Positions 1 to 12,482 of a stretch of 64,000 nt of DNA are shown piece by piece (positions within the stretch are counted from its first letter, which is position 1; each line of letters opens with the position of its first letter). Origin of the DNA: Corydoras sp. C115 (lineage: Eukaryota > Chordata > Actinopteri > Siluriformes > Callichthyidae); the NCBI GenBank assembly GCA_019802505.1, contig JAFMOC010000076.1:916001-980000 (forward strand), read 5' to 3'. Position numbers and translations under genes: made by a program. The notes under the pieces were generated by a model. It saw nothing but the letters and a program-made list of their open reading frames with translations, did no database searches and was not told the DNA's origin.

Positions 1-1047
1 TTATAGAGTTCTGCAACATGGAGTCTTAAAAAAATCTGTAATGACTTCTTTTAATGGTGTCTACATAAATATATGTCACACCGTGGTCCCAGTGAGTGAA
101 ACAGAATTTGGCTTTTTAGGCATGTAAATATATGTTAGTAATTGAATAAACAGACTGAAGAATCAAATGCATAAACTCACTCTTAATACAGAACACAAAT
201 TCTATGGTAAAATGAGCTAAACTACAACCTAATGTGAACAACACATGATAATTTATAACTTGTCATTAAGTATTTAAGAAAAAAAATTATATATATAAAC
301 TCTATATAAAGGATATTTAACTGGAAAAGCCTTGTGTGTTAAACTGAGAAATAAACCTATGAATCAATAGCTTGTGAAGCCACTATTGGCAGAAATACTT
401 TGAAGAAATAGTTTTCTGTATGGTTTTTAGATCAGTATTTTAAATAATTTTGGTGGAATCTGCCCTCAATTTTTCAAACAAGCCATGTCTGTTTTTTTTT
501 TATTGTACTGTCATGAGCTTGAACATTTAACATTGCTGAATGACGCCTGTGGATTCTGGGATGTAACTCTTGGGTTTGTAATTTTGCTGAGCATTGCACA
601 TTCTGACCTAGAGATGAATTTGTTAGGACAATAATTCTGGGAACATTTTCAACTGTCATGTTTTCCACTTGTAAAAGATCTTTCTTTACTAGTAAATAAT
701 ATACATCAATTTGCTTGGAAATGTCCCTGTAACACTTCCCAGACCTAAGTGCAGCAACTCTTGCTTTTCTAAGATTATTGCTGATGTGTTTGTTTGACCT
801 ATTTTCTATTCTTACATGGACAGATGTTGTGACATTTTCCCTTAGACTTTGCTATTAAATTCTGAATTTAGTGTTTCAGTGATGATACATTGCAGGCCTG
901 GTTCAGATTAATTTTCAAAAACTACCAATTCTTGACAGTACAACCACTGTTTTAAAGATGGAACAAAGTACTTATTCTGTAAAGTAGTGTTTTCCTTTCC
1001 TCTTTTCGAATAAAGTTATGTATCTAATTGTTCAAAAATTTTTTAAA

Positions 1048-1292
1048 TAAAATTTGAATCCATCTGGGTGGAGTTTCCATGTTCTCCCCATGTCCGTGTG
1101 GGTTTCCTCCGGGTTCTCCGGTTTGCTCCCACAGTCCAAAAACATGGATCAAGTCAATTGAGTTCTCCAAATTTCCCCATAAAGAGTGTGTTCTGCCCAG
1201 CGCCCGAAACGTTCTCCCCTGGATGGACATGGGGAACCCCCCCCGCGTGACCCTAATATAGGATAAAGCGGAAGATAATGGATGGATGGAGA
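1048..1292 (+). mobile_element. V-SINE-like element, 5'-truncated
   Basis: Starts inside the tRNA-like B box region (TTTGAATCC) and runs through the conserved core GGAGTTTCCATGTTCTCCCC to the tail GGATAAAGCGGAAGATAATGG and GGATGGATGG repeats. About 70 bases of the tRNA-like head are missing. Same family as the other copies listed here. Confidence 0.85.
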
Positions 1293-1327
1293 TCTAGAAA
1301 ATCTAGAAAATGACAATTGTACAATTT

Positions 1328-2712
1328 ATATAAATTTATTTGCATTTTACAGAGACTAATAAGTATTTGATCCCCTACCAAGGACAGCTGTCTTAAATTA
1401 TCATCTGTATAAAAGACACCTATCCACAGACTTAATTAATTAGTCAGACTGGAGCTTCATGCTAAATCTCACCTCGTGGGGTATCCTAAGGTGAGAAATC
1501 AGCCTAAAACTAAATGGGGGAATTTATTAATAATCTTAAGCTGGGACCACAAGAAAACCATTGGAAACACATAATGCTATAATGGATTAAAATCCTGCAG
1601 TGCCCACAAAGTCCTCCTGCTCAAGAAGGCACATGTGCAAGCCCATCTGAAGTTTGACAATGAACAGCTGGATGATTCTGAGAGTGATTGGGAGAAGGTG
1701 CTGTGTTCAGATGAGACAAACATTGAGTTTTTTGGCCTTAACTCAACTCGCTGTGAGAAATGCTGACTATGACTCAAAGAACACAGTACCCACTGTCAAG
1801 CATGCAGTCGGAAGCACTGTTTTCAGGGTGTATCTCTGCACAGGACTACTTTAACGCATTAATGGGAGAAAGGATGGAGCCATGTACTGTAAAACCCTGA
1901 CTGACAGCCTCCTTCCCTCCACCAGACATTAAATATAGGTCATGGCTGGCCATAGAAAACTTATGGAGGGAGCTGAAGCTCAGAGCGGAAAAGCGACAGC
2001 CTCAAAATTTTAATGATTTAGAGATGATCTGCAAAGAGGAGTGGACCTGAATTCCTCCTGACATGTGCGCAAACCTCATCATCATCTACAAAAACATCTG
2101 ACTGCTGTGCTTGTCAACAAGGGTTTTGCCACCAAGTCTTGTTTACTAGAGGAATAAAATACTTATTTCTCTTTGCAAAATGAAAACAAATTTATATAAT
2201 TTTTTCATTCATTCATTCATTATCTCCCGCTTTATCCTCTATTAGGGTCGCGGTGGGGTTCCCCATGCCCATCCAGGGGAGAACATCTCAGGCGCTGGGC
2301 GGATAGAGCCAGGACAGGGCGCCAATCCATCGCTGGGCACACATTCACTTAGACAGACACACTCTATATGGGGCAATTTTGAGAATTGAATTGACTTGAT
2401 CCATGTTTTTGGACTGTGGGAGGAATCCGGAGAACACGGAGGAAACCCACGCAGACACGGGGAGAACATGGAAACTCCACCCAGATGGGGATTTGAACCG
2501 GGAATCCCTAGCGCTGAGAGGCGAACGTGCTAACCACTAAGCCACCGTACCACCTATATAATTTATACAATGTAATTTTATGGATTTTCTTTTTGATATT
2601 CTATCTCTCACTGTTAAAATAAACCTACCCTTAAAATTATAGACTGCTCATATCTTTGTTGGTGGGCAAACTTACAAAATCAGCAAGGGATCAAATAATT
2701 ATTTCTGTATGT
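1328..2712 (+). pseudogene. decayed Tc1-like DNA transposon
   Basis: Plus-strand remnant of a fish Tc1/mariner element. Inner terminal sequence AAGTATTTGATCCCC occurs near 1350-1375 and its counterpart GGGATCAAATAATTATTTCT near the right end. Between them are recognisable transposase pieces: AAGAAGGCACATGTGCAAGC near 1624 (KKAHVQAHLKF), GATGAGACAAACATTGAG (SDET, with one catalytic Asp), and the C-terminal region near 1960-2130. The frame is broken by stops and shifts, and the stretch between about 1920 and 1955 has lost a large piece that normally carries the second catalytic Asp region. A SINE is inserted at 2203-2554. Not functional. Confidence 0.88.
2203..2554 (-). mobile_element. V-SINE-like element nested in Tc1 remnant
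   Basis: Full-length copy on the minus strand: tRNA-like head at the high end (box A TGGCTTAGTGG, box B region GGTTCAAATCC), conserved core, and ATGAATGA tail at the low end. Flanked by TATATAATTT at 2193-2202 and 2555-2564, a target-site duplication. It therefore inserted after the Tc1 element arrived. Confidence 0.92.
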
Positions 2713-4382
2713 TAGTACTGAATACTGTAAAATGTGGCAAAACATATTTTTGGATTAATTTCATACATGCAGTTGTAAACAAACTAGTGTAGACTAGAAG
2801 CAGACAGTAACAAACACACACGCTTATATTAGGTTGTGTCTTCACGAGGAATGCATATTAGTAAAGGTCAATCTATGTTAAACCGTGCACTGTTAACATA
2901 TAATCCGTTAGGCAGACTTTTAGTTTGCGCATTTATAATTTTTTTTTTTAATAATCTATGTAATTAAAAGCTTGGAAAGGCATCAGCACACAATAAGTCA
3001 CGATCAAAACCCACCATCTAAATTGTAAGGCCTAAAGGGTCGTAATTCCCATGGATGGCTCCCACTCAGGACAAGAGGCCGCAGGCCTGACATCAGCCAG
3101 GCAGATTCTACTGGACAAAGCAAACCTTTAGATTGAATACCACCCCTATCTGGTTTTAAAGCACTTGATGCCTTATCATGTTTTTTTTCTTGTTTTACTG
3201 TCACTAATAATTTAGATACACTTAATGCATAAGTTCTTGGTTGCATGTCATACTGCATATTTTTATACAATCTTTTAATATTGAGCTAATCTGAGCCTTT
3301 ACATCAAAAAAAGAAGGTAATTGACTTTAACCAGTAAAATTAATAAATATTGTCCACAAATTTATATAACAAATTTTAGATTAGGGAAATAATTATTCAT
3401 TATTATGTCTTTCTCATAACTCCAATATTAAAAATACACTATGCTACTGCAGACGAAACCATTTCATTGAAGCTGGGACTTTTTTTTTCTGTTTTATGCA
3501 TTAAAACAGAACACTAAAATTGTAAGCAAAAAAAGAAACACAAGCTTGAGACATTCTGATATTTACAGACACCCTAGAGTAAAGATCAGCACTAATTTAA
3601 TTCAAAGACATTATATTTAGAACTGCTTACCTTAGTGCCTCACATAGTCTTACATAGAAAACCTCAGCTTTCTTTACTGGTATGCTCTCAGTGGTAAACA
3701 TTATCTTAATGAAACCGTACTGAAAATTAATTTAAACTCACTGAGGCAAGTGTCTGCCTTTAATTTAATAAGGCTTTAAGGACAACGTAATAACAAGATA
3801 TTTCACTCTTTAACAAATTCCATCTTTTTTTGCTAGATAATAAATTGTCAGTGACTGCATTCTAGAGTAGCAGAAAAATGTATTGGGACACTGTGCTTTA
3901 GATTTGACCTTTTCTTTGCATTTCTTGATGCAGCAGTTAACTGTATTAGCTTTTTGCAACTTAGCCCAATATTTATTATAATAGCCATGGCAGATTCTCA
4001 AGTGTCATACACATTCAGTAGTTGGTGCCTTTCAATTAGAATTTTATATTGTGCTGTGTAATACCTAAAATATTAGCATTTTTTAATTATATGCTCTTAT
4101 GGAATTCATCACAAAGTTCAAAGGCACAATACATCTTTGTAAAGACTTAACCTTTGCTAAATGCTCACTAAATGTTTAAAAAGATGAAGATGAAAGCATT
4201 TTTGGCTACACATTGTTTTACATTGTAATTTCGGACAAAATGTAGCTGATGTCATGTTTCTTTAATTGATTATGACAGCCTGTTTGAAGGCCTAAATCCT
4301 AGCAGGTTATAGCCTTGCACTTAAACTACCACCACCACCAACAACAACAAATAAAAAAAAATGTCAGCATCACTAAAACCAC

Positions 4383-4411
4383 TTATTATTATTATTATTA
4401 TTATTATTATT
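4383..4411. repeat. (ATT)n microsatellite
   Basis: About ten tandem ATT units in the last visible intron. Confidence 0.95.
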
Positions 4412-5362
4412 TACAAAACTATCATTTAAAACCTGTATAAGTTCAGCCATCACAGTAAAGCTTTGTGTATGCCTCCTAAGTTTGTGAGAGTACTGAACAC
4501 AAATCTGTTCTCTGCAGTCATTCTGCACAACATGGTGCAGTCCACTTCACTGCATAAGCCTATGCTATGAGAAAGTGATCTGCATGTTAAGTGACCCATT
4601 TTGGGTCATGGTTAGGGGAAAGAATTCCTCTCTCTATTTGCATGTAATTATTTACCAAGGCATCAGAATCAAACATATACATAAAGCATTCTCAGGGGCT
4701 GGTATTTCACTGTTTAGATGCTTCCTCCAGAGAGTGCGGCGCAGTACAACAAAACCACAGCTCCAGGACCCTGTCTTTGATCATGTTGATTATCAGTGTC
4801 ATGTTATTTACACTGTCAAATACTTTATCAATTGAAGACAAAAAAAGCATCTCTGCAGATGTTATTTAGGCTTACAGGAGATATGTTTGCCAGCTACTAT
4901 ATAGTTATTTAAACACTGGGAAGCAACTGCATTTGGAATATGTGAACCAAAGCTGGAACTGATATAAAAACGGATGTATATTTATAAATAAAAGAAATAA
5001 TTCTAGCCTTTAGGGTGGTTATGGCATAGAGTCCACACATAAAAGGGAAAACACTCATGTTGTATGTCTGATTGGTTTCAAACGTGCTGAAAGTTTGTCT
5101 CTATGTGACAGACTTATAAAAAAGTTGTTACATGTCTTATTGCACATTACATTTGTGGGGAGACATGCAAGCAATTACACAACTGTGACATGTATCCACA
5201 CAAAAGCAATGTTTGTTTGAAAAGTCAAATATGCCAAACATGTGGTTATGTGTTTTGCTTTCAAAACCAGGTTCTATAGTAGTTCTTATTCTGTCAAAGA
5301 CAGTTCTAAAATATAGACCACGTGTGTACCCTCCATAAGAGAGCAAAGTAATGTGATCTTAC

Positions 5363-5518
5363 TCTGCAGACGTCTTGGGTAGTGTGTCACAGGAGCTGTA
5401 GCTGACCCCGCTGAAGGCCTCTTTGCAAGGCAGTGTTCTTGCACTCTCTAGCCAGTGTCCTACAGTGCTGAATGATTGGATGTCTGTGTTGGTCCGGTCC
5501 AGGAGTTGATTGACTGGC
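5363..5518 (-). CDS. epha3: epha3 exon 16: kinase-SAM linker and first half of SAM domain
   Basis: 156 nt. It reads PVNQLLDRTNTDIQSFSTVG, then HWLESARTLPCKEAFSGVSY, SSCDTL and PKTSAE, with the last codon split by a GTAAGA donor. Acceptor TTCACAG. WL...CKE.F..V.YSSCD marks the N-terminal half of the SAM domain. It is noticeably less like human EPHA3 than the kinase exons (about half identical from memory), though frame, length and splice phases are intact. The second half of SAM and the C-terminus belong to the next exon, not found below this point. Confidence 0.92.
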
Positions 5519-8500
5519 CTGTGAAAAGCAGAGGCAATGTGAAGGAAAAATCCTTTAATCCTTTATAGCACTAAAACGATAACATAAATTACATACCAGG
5601 CAAGGGTCAATTAAATTTAAAAATATTAAAATTTATACAGATTTAATTGCCCTGGTAACACACTGCCTTTTATGTTAAAAGTATAATGATTGTTTATTGT
5701 TTATAAAATATGTGTCTCCCTAAGTTATGTGTGCATCCAAAAGACCAAGAAGTCTGCACTGTCCATTTAACATCTGTGCTCAAAAATATTTAACTGAGGA
5801 AATCAGTTTTCTAAGAATCTAAGTGACTAAGAATCACAGTTTCGATGCATACCCCATGGCCTGTTTAAGAAAATAGCTGTGGAGATGAGGGACAGTTCAT
5901 CTCTCCTCCTGTTATGGAAAGCATTCCATAGTGAAATTCAATACATCCAGGAATGTTTACATTATCATACAGCCATATTTGACTATTTAATTACTTTCTG
6001 ATGACTATAAGATAGTTAAAAGCCTATTTATTCAGAAAATGTGTCCAAATAAAGTGTGTCCAAAAAAGGTGAACATCCTGTTAGTCGAACCTGTTAAAAA
6101 AATTAAAGGACTATGATACAGGACATAAGAGAAGGGTCACTGTTGAAAAGATCAAATACTACTTTAAATTGCCTTAGTTAGTTTACTCCTTTTTCATTTT
6201 AAATCTTTTTAATATGTTTTTTATCTATTTATTAAAATAATACTCAATAAAAATGTCTTTGCCAATGAGGAATTAAGACTTAAGTAGCTAACAATGGCCA
6301 TCTGTGGTCTGGAAGGGCATACAATGACCTTGCTCTGTATGAGGGAGGATTTTTTTTTCTCACTGTGAAATGAGAATTTCAGATATAAATGATCAAAGTT
6401 CTGAATCTTTTTTCATTTTAACGATTCCTGTACTGCTTATCAAGTTTGTTCTTATCAAATCTCTGTTTTGATTTCAATAATTTAGCAAAGTTCTAGTTCT
6501 GTCTGTAAAGCTGGTTTCTTTGGCATGCTGCAGATTGCTACCCACTTACAGATGTGTTTTGCAATATGTATTTGAAGCATTACTAAATGACAAAACCAGT
6601 AATCAGGTTTCAGCATGCCCAAGCCTTAAAGTAACTTGATGTTTGAAGATTGCAGTTTTGCAGTTTCCTGATGATCACATATTGAGGGAAAGTGAAGCAT
6701 TTCCTTACCATCTTACAAATAAAACTAATGAATCCAGTTTTAGGTCAAACCAAAAAATATTCATTCATAAATAGTGATTTGACATAAGCAATTATGCGTA
6801 ATCACCACACTCAATACTTAACAAAACACATACGACAAAGAGGAGGCCAGCCATAAAAAGAAACGTCTTTGTTGTTGGGAAAGGAAGTGATAGCCTAAAA
6901 CCCCTGTGTCTAAAAAACTGCTGTCTCCTCGTCTCTGAGCCTTCACTCGGCATGAGCGCAAAAGACACACGGGACAAAAAGTGGGGTAAACAATCGCCGT
7001 ACTGTCTGTTCCCATCCTTTTATTTTTTTCCTGTTCTCTCTCCCCACTGGTGTGGTGACCTCTAAATAACTGCGGCTGCGTAGTATCTTGTTTTTAAAGC
7101 ACTCGAGGGAGAGAAGGGAGGAGGGAGGACTTGCCCCTCTCCTTTGCAGGAGAGACATCTGGGCAGCCTAATCATAAACAAGAATGTGCCTCAAACTGTA
7201 AAGAGCTGCAGAACGCCTCAGCCATGGTTAAGCTGAGTGAATCTGCATTTGTGTCCTCAGGATCATAGTCGGCAGCTCTCCCTCATTCTAGTCACTGAAT
7301 ACCAGGTATTAAACTGTTGAAGCTGGCTGAAAAGCTGCTCCATTAACATGTATGGCTTGTAGATAAATGAGGTGCATAGGAGTGGACACAGTTGAGGGTG
7401 TAGTCTGGCTCTATCAGCACCTCTGAGCGATATATCATCCAGGCTTACTGCTTGCTGACCATCCACATTAAAAACCAATCAGGAAAATTACAAGCGAACA
7501 CTCTGGGACCTATTTGCACTTTCTTAAGAAACCATTAGTCACAGCTATGTGCCTGGACACCTTAATAATGAAATAGCTCCCAGTTTCATTTTATAGATTG
7601 ATACCAACCTAGAAAATTACCGTAGTAGCCTGGGTCCATTGTAACCTGAGTCCTGCATTTTTTTCATATTAAAACAATTTAAAAAGTCTAAGGACAGAGG
7701 ATTTTTAGACCAAATTTAGGATGTGTACTGGTTGATTTCATTTAAATTTGAGAAACACGTTTTATTATAACACATATTCAGTACAGTTTAAAATGAAAAC
7801 TTTTAGTTTTAGGCTTTTAGTTATCCTAACAACAAATGTTTGGTTACAAAAATAATTTAGTTTCTTCCTTTTTGCTGTTTTCTTAGGGGGTGCACTCACA
7901 TAGATGCTGAATATTGTAAAGCTCTGAATGCTGAACATATTCATTTTATCTATTTAATGTAGCACAACATCCAGTGAGCAGGTGGTAAATATAATAATAT
8001 GCTGTTAACTCTGAAGGGTCCACAAGATTTTGCACAAAGGAGACTATTTTATCCCAAGTGTATGTTGAATAACCATGGCATGAAGCAACAGTAGGTAGGA
8101 ACTTGCGTGAAGAACAGTACATGAAAAGCTCAGGAATAAACATCATATGAACAGTCAGTTACCTAGAGGCTGTGTTGGCTGTGATCTTTAGATTGCCAGG
8201 GTTACGGATAAGCTTGTCCAGGATGCTGACAATCTGTTCAAACTTGGGCCGGTTGTTTCTGTCCTTCTGCCAGCAGTCTAGCATTAGCTGGTAAAGTGCT
8301 GCAGGGCAGTCCATTGGTGGGGGAAGACGATAACCCTCATCTACTGCTTTGATCACCTAACATTTAAAACAGATATTGTAAAGGTCATTCTCAAAATAAA
8401 TTCTGTTGATTTCAAAACACAAATACACGTTTTATAACCAAATAGTTTTTTTTTTGTACTTAATTTTTAATATGTGCAATATGACTAGGGTGCACTTGCA

Positions 8501-11500
8501 GGACTGCATCTAAATACTGCACCACACAGAGTTTTAATTATCCTTAAATGAACTGTTATTAATTAAGAATGGTTGCCTAAAGAATTTATGTTATGTTATG
8601 TTTTTAAACCCCTGGCTTAATGTTTGTGGTTTACTGTCACTGTCCCTTAATTGTCCTCGCTCTGTGAAACTGCATGCTGAAAGTAACACAGGTGACTATG
8701 GTGAGCCAGACAGTTTTGTAACACCACCTGTTCCCTCTATGCCATACTTCCTCTCACTGCAGTATGTGATCATGCAAAGCTGATGTAGTGCTACTCACAT
8801 CCTGATTGGACATCTCCCAGTAAGGTCGCTCTCCATAGGACAGAACTTCCCAAAGGACAATGCCATAGCTCCACACATCACTAGCTGAAGTAAACTTGCG
8901 GTAGGCAATGGCTTCTGGTGCTGTCCACCTAATTGGGATCTTGCCACCCTAAGCAATAATAAGCAAGAACAAAGATTTTTTTTTTTTTTTTTTGTATTTC
9001 CAGTAAGACACATATACACAGATACATATCCATAATGCTTATGACAACTTTAATCCAAAGTGCTAAAGCCAAGTCATGTTTAATGTAGTCATACATTCAA
9101 AGGTGCCAAAACACATGCTGAGAAAGGAGGAAATATCAAACTGTCATGCACACAGTGAATAGAGTTAAGGGATCAGATCATTTGTACTTAGCATTTGGAT
9201 ATTTTTAGTTTTTTAATGGGTCCTAGCTACAGAGTGTCGATGGGAGCAAGAAACACATGATTCTAGCTTCAATGATGCTTGGACTACTTTTCATCTGCAA
9301 AGTTACCTCCCGGAGGAGCCACACTGTGTTTACCCAGCTTACCCAGGCTGTTGGACTTAGTCTAAGTTCAGCTCACATTATTGGAGCAGAGGTTAAAAGT
9401 AAAAGAGTGATGCTGGAGCCAAAGCCAATTGCCAGCACAGCCAAGTAACACAACTCCTGCCCTGCTTTCTTTAAACACATGGCCCTCAAAAAACAAACCC
9501 ACTTGCATGTAGGTCTCCCTCATGAGCACATGCAAACAGACCCAACGTTCCAAGCACCTAGATTACCACTAATGAGTGTTAAATCTGACATGGCATCATT
9601 TTTACTGTCCTCTGGATAGACTATAAATTATAAGGTGAAGGGGACCAGCTTTGATATAGAATTAGAGCAATAGGCAATGGATTAGAGAACAAATGAGAGC
9701 AGTCTGATTTGCTTTTAGTAAGTATGGAACTAGATCCTTTCCTTAACACATGGTATAAATTAGTTAGGTGTGAGATAAAGCTGTACTCCAAATGAAGCAG
9801 CAATGTTTTATGTTAGCCTTATCAGAAACAGCATTTATTTACATGGAGACCATCTGCTGTTCTCTAGTGAGATCCCTTATAAATGTATTAGTGGTAAACA
9901 CTGATGCATAAACAGAGTTCATTAAAAGAAAACCTGCCTTTTAAAAAATATGCTACGGTTTTAAATTGACAAGCTATTTGTAAGAAGTTAATGAATAATT
10001 ATGACTGTCACCTTTTATTTATTTGCAGCAGACATTTGTCTGCTACTATTACAAAACGCTGCCTTGTTAGTGTAAAACATTAACAAATATTTATTTACAC
10101 ATATCGTGTAAAGACAACTGATCTGGCATTTCAAGTTAGAGTAAAAAATTTTTTTTTAGCCAAAGTACACTCACTCTGGTAGTGTAAGCTGCCTCAGGGT
10201 CATCCTCCAGCACCCTGGACAGTCCAAAATCAGACACTTTGCACACTAGGTTGCTGTTGACCAAGATGTTGCGAGCAGCCAGGTCTCTGTGCACATAGCC
10301 CATGTCTGACAGGTATTTCATACCTGATGCTATTCCACGCAGCATTCCCACCAACTGAATCACAGTGAACTGAGCATCATGTTTCTAATACATGGAGAAA
10401 GACAGGAGATAGTGAGGGAGTGACATAAAAACATTGTTGATGACAATAATTGTTAAACATTTCTGAGATATTGATTTATTGTATCCTAAAACCCACTGGT
10501 CTGAAAAGATGGGCAGTAGGGTGAGAACACCATCTTCAACTTGGAAAAAAATGAAAGGAAACAAGGTAGGAAAGCAATGTGTTATAATTTGATAACACAA
10601 ATAGCAACAACATATACAATTACATCTCAGGGTGCTTTTCAGTTTTTCAAAAGCACTCCAGCACTCCATTTCTGTTTATGTTGGCACATGTGAAGAGTTT
10701 GAGCAGAAAGATATTCTTAGTGTTCATAGATAAACACCGGGGAGGAATCTCTTTAAGACAAGAGGAGAGAGCAACTGGATTGAATGAGATAGCACAGATT
10801 TGTCAACAAGCTCTGGAGAAAGAGCTGTTTGCTAACAAATAGGAAAATGTATTTCCAACAGATGGCTGTAAGAGTTTTATTTTCTGTTTCTTCTTCCTGT
10901 TTTTGCTTTCACTTGCTCGTCGCCTCCTGTATTTATGCCTCTTGTTAAACTTAAATAGGAGAAAACAGGGAGCTGAGTTTATGAGCTACATGCAAAATAA
11001 GTGCAGCTGAAAATGAACCCAGGACCACCTGGAACCGACTGGAGTTGGAGAAGTTCAAAGCTTTACTTAATAATAGTGACGTGAACAGTGGTAAGGAAAG
11101 GCATTCGGAGAAGGACGACCGTTTTCTTTGATAGAGTGCAGGCCACGCTGAAATGCACAGGAAATTGCATGAGAACACCGCAACTGTTCTGCCTTTTTTG
11201 GGAGTAAGATTCTGTGTAGGAGCATATGGAATACAGTTTAGATTGGTCCTGGTAAATTCTGTCTGTGCTCACTGTGTTTGAATGCTATGCTAATTTCAGT
11301 CAACCAGAGCATGTATTTAACCAGAATTGTGCAGTGTAACGTCAGAACTCACAGCTGCTTTATCCAGATGCTGCCGTTTTGGTCAGACCACTATTGCAGG
11401 GCAAAGCAGATCTTGATTTATTATTTTGTTCCAGTGAAATGTACTATAAAACTAGGTAACAACTTAAGTTTATGCATCTTGATATACAAATGCCATAATG

Positions 11501-12406
11501 GCCATACTGACGTGGCCAAAGGTTAAACTGACCTATTTAATGAGCTTATTAGTGCATTTACTGGCACTTTTTTGAAAGGCCATCTCTCTGCATGCCACAC
11601 ATAGCACATGGCCTGTTTGCTTGTGCATTTTGCCTATGAAGCTGCAAGGAGAAAGTCCTTTGAAGGACAGCATGTGCCCACTCTATTTAACTGGCATGGA
11701 TTAAGCAGGCAGGCAGAAGGCCAATCATCTGCATTATTAGAGCCTCTACAACCAATATATGTTCCCATTTCTGTTTTTTCTTCTCTTTTTATTTCATTTT
11801 TTTTCTTTCATCTTTTTTTTTATATAACGAAGCCTAGTTTGCTGTTTGTGAAAGAATGGGGCCATTGTGCAGATATGTTCATGTAAAGCACTGCCATTTG
11901 AAAACTTTCAGAACATCAGGCTCTATTTAAAGACGGTTTCCCTTCAGTCACACATGAAGACAATAGCTGATCATTTTGTATAGTAATCGCAACAAAAACC
12001 ATCTCTCACACAATGAGCTCAAGCAAACAGACAGAATTAGAGGGCAGAGGGCAATTTGTGTCAATATGTAAGTAAAAGTAAAATGTTCTATATACAATGG
12101 GAATTTGAAGCCCTCTGTAGTATTAGGAGAAAAATGAAGGGAGAGAGTGAGCAGGAAGGGGAGACAGTTATTTAAATTAATTGAAAGTAAAACCCTTGTG
12201 ACATTTGTCTGATTATGGAGTCTTATTATCTGTGCACGGTGTAATACTTACTCGCAAGAAGCTGTCCAAAGAGCCATTCTCCATGTACTCTGTTACTAAC
12301 ATGACTGGTTTACCTAGAAATGAAAACAAAGCGGGAGATATTTTTGATGTGCACTCAATGCGCATGCAAGTATATGTTTAATCTGAATATCATTATTTGG
12401 ATTATT

Positions 12407-12482
<76 letters not shown>

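Larger units (their letters stand above)
1..5362 (-). other. epha3 intron 16, 5' part (expected last intron)
   Basis: Sequence downstream of the exon 16 donor in the transcript. It contains a truncated SINE, a decayed Tc1 transposon with a nested SINE, and an ATT repeat. I searched the minus strand for the expected end of SAM and the C-terminal tail and saw neither, so the last exon probably lies below position 1. Confidence 0.65.

Noticed and set aside
1577..1854. Tc1 transposase frames taken as a working gene
   Set aside because: Only broken fragments are open; a large internal part is lost and a SINE interrupts the element.
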